Assembly: GCA_035293805.1 (NCBI GenBank)
Contig: DATGMD010000023.1
Location: 1-42,917 of the forward strand
Length of the DNA stretch: 42,917 nt
Direction: 5' to 3'
Origin: JAJPHF01 sp035293805
GTDB taxonomy: Bacteria > Chloroflexota > UBA6077 > JAJPHF01
Position numbers and translations under genes: made by a program. Position 1 is the first letter of the stretch, and every line of letters starts with the position of its first letter. Below the pieces are notes generated by a model that saw only the letters and a list, made by a program, of their open reading frames with translations, searched no databases and was not told the origin of the DNA. Shown piece by piece: positions 42,606-42,917 of this stretch.

Positions 42606-42917
42606 ATGCGTCGGGTACTGGTGCTAGCAGCGCTCGCCGTCGCGAGCCTTGGCACGCCCGCGTTCGCGCAAAACGACCAGGCGAGCTGTGTGGCGCAGAT
42701 GAGCGCGACGGTGCGGCCGCTGCTCGAGCAGGCGGCGCAGTTCAGCCCGCAGGGCGTGCAAGGGCAGGGCTTTGCTCCCCTCGCCCAGCCGTTTGCCCCC
42801 GCCCCTTATGGCGCTCCCGCTGGCCCCGCCCCGGGCGCCCCCTGGCTGGCGCCGCCCACCGCCGCCTACAACGCCTCCGCCGCCTATACCGGCCTCGCGG
42901 GCCTGCCGCCCCCCGGC
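42606..42917 (+). CDS. Secreted Pro/Ala-rich protein (truncated by window edge)
   Basis: A frame of 104 codons without a stop before the window end. GAGGAGGAGGAC is directly upstream of the ATG. It starts with a clear signal peptide (RRVLVLAALAVASLGTPAFAQ, cleavage after AFA), followed by a short helix with one Cys (NDQASCVAQMSATVRPLLEQAAQF) and then a Pro/Ala/Gly/Tyr-rich chain (PAPYGAPAGPAPGAPW). The order signal, short helix, Pro-rich chain is like other envelope proteins in the window. Function is unknown and the C-terminus is missing. Confidence 0.75.
   Translation, partial: MRRVLVLAALAVASLGTPAFAQNDQASCVAQMSATVRPLLEQAAQFSPQGVQGQGFAPLAQPFAPAPYGAPAGPAPGAPWLAPPTAAYNASAAYTGLAGLPPPG

Overview
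The window is high-GC bacterial DNA with frequent GTG/TTG starts, ATGA/GTGA gene overlaps, long Ser/Pro/Thr linkers of the SPTPT type, and several families of short GC-rich dispersed repeats. With the HpaB/Rieske/branched-chain-transport gene mix this suggests a member of the Chloroflexota, but the assignment is an inference from style: no rRNA or marker gene is present.

Region 1 (1-13.1 kb, plus strand) is an accessory island. It starts with the Pro-rich tail of a truncated gene, then a 2,246-residue secreted RHS/YD-repeat protein. Its last ~103 residues after the DPLGL boundary form a ten-cysteine C-terminal (CT) domain. A small multi-pass membrane protein follows six bases later. A second, displaced CT with the same ten cysteines and a second membrane protein come next, then a third membrane protein, then a secreted protein of unknown function whose 5' end is duplicated upstream. 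GC falls to about half across the CT/membrane-protein modules (about 6.6-9.2 kb). This looks like a polymorphic RHS toxin locus with stored CT/immunity modules. It ends with a small HTH protein and a large serine recombinase, which may have mobilised it.

Region 2 (13.2-31.7 kb) is mostly minus strand: a solute-binding lipoprotein divergent from an HpaB-type flavin monooxygenase; a DEAD-box RNA helicase with an attenuator-like leader, divergent from a hemolysin III family protein; an alpha/beta hydrolase; a MetE-like methyltransferase; a LivK-type binding protein; a low-GC orphan gene; a livGFHM transporter operon with a good sigma-70-type promoter; an MFS transporter preceded by a coupled mini-ORF; and a sigma region-2-only protein behind a hybrid histidine kinase.

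Region 3 (31.7-33.0 kb) is non-coding and repeat rich. Region 4 (33.0-42.9 kb) has a Rieske ring-hydroxylating oxygenase, then a minus-strand cluster of a MacB/FtsX-type permease, an unusually long MacA/HlyD-type adaptor and two Pro/Thr-rich surface proteins, with no ATPase gene. A Rieske ferredoxin, a NarL-type response regulator, a PPOX-family flavoprotein and the start of a secreted Pro/Ala-rich protein complete the window. The monooxygenase, oxygenase, ferredoxin, hydrolase and ABC importers suggest uptake and oxidation of aromatic or related organic compounds. The best candidate for a new system is the ten-cysteine RHS CT with its membrane-protein partners.
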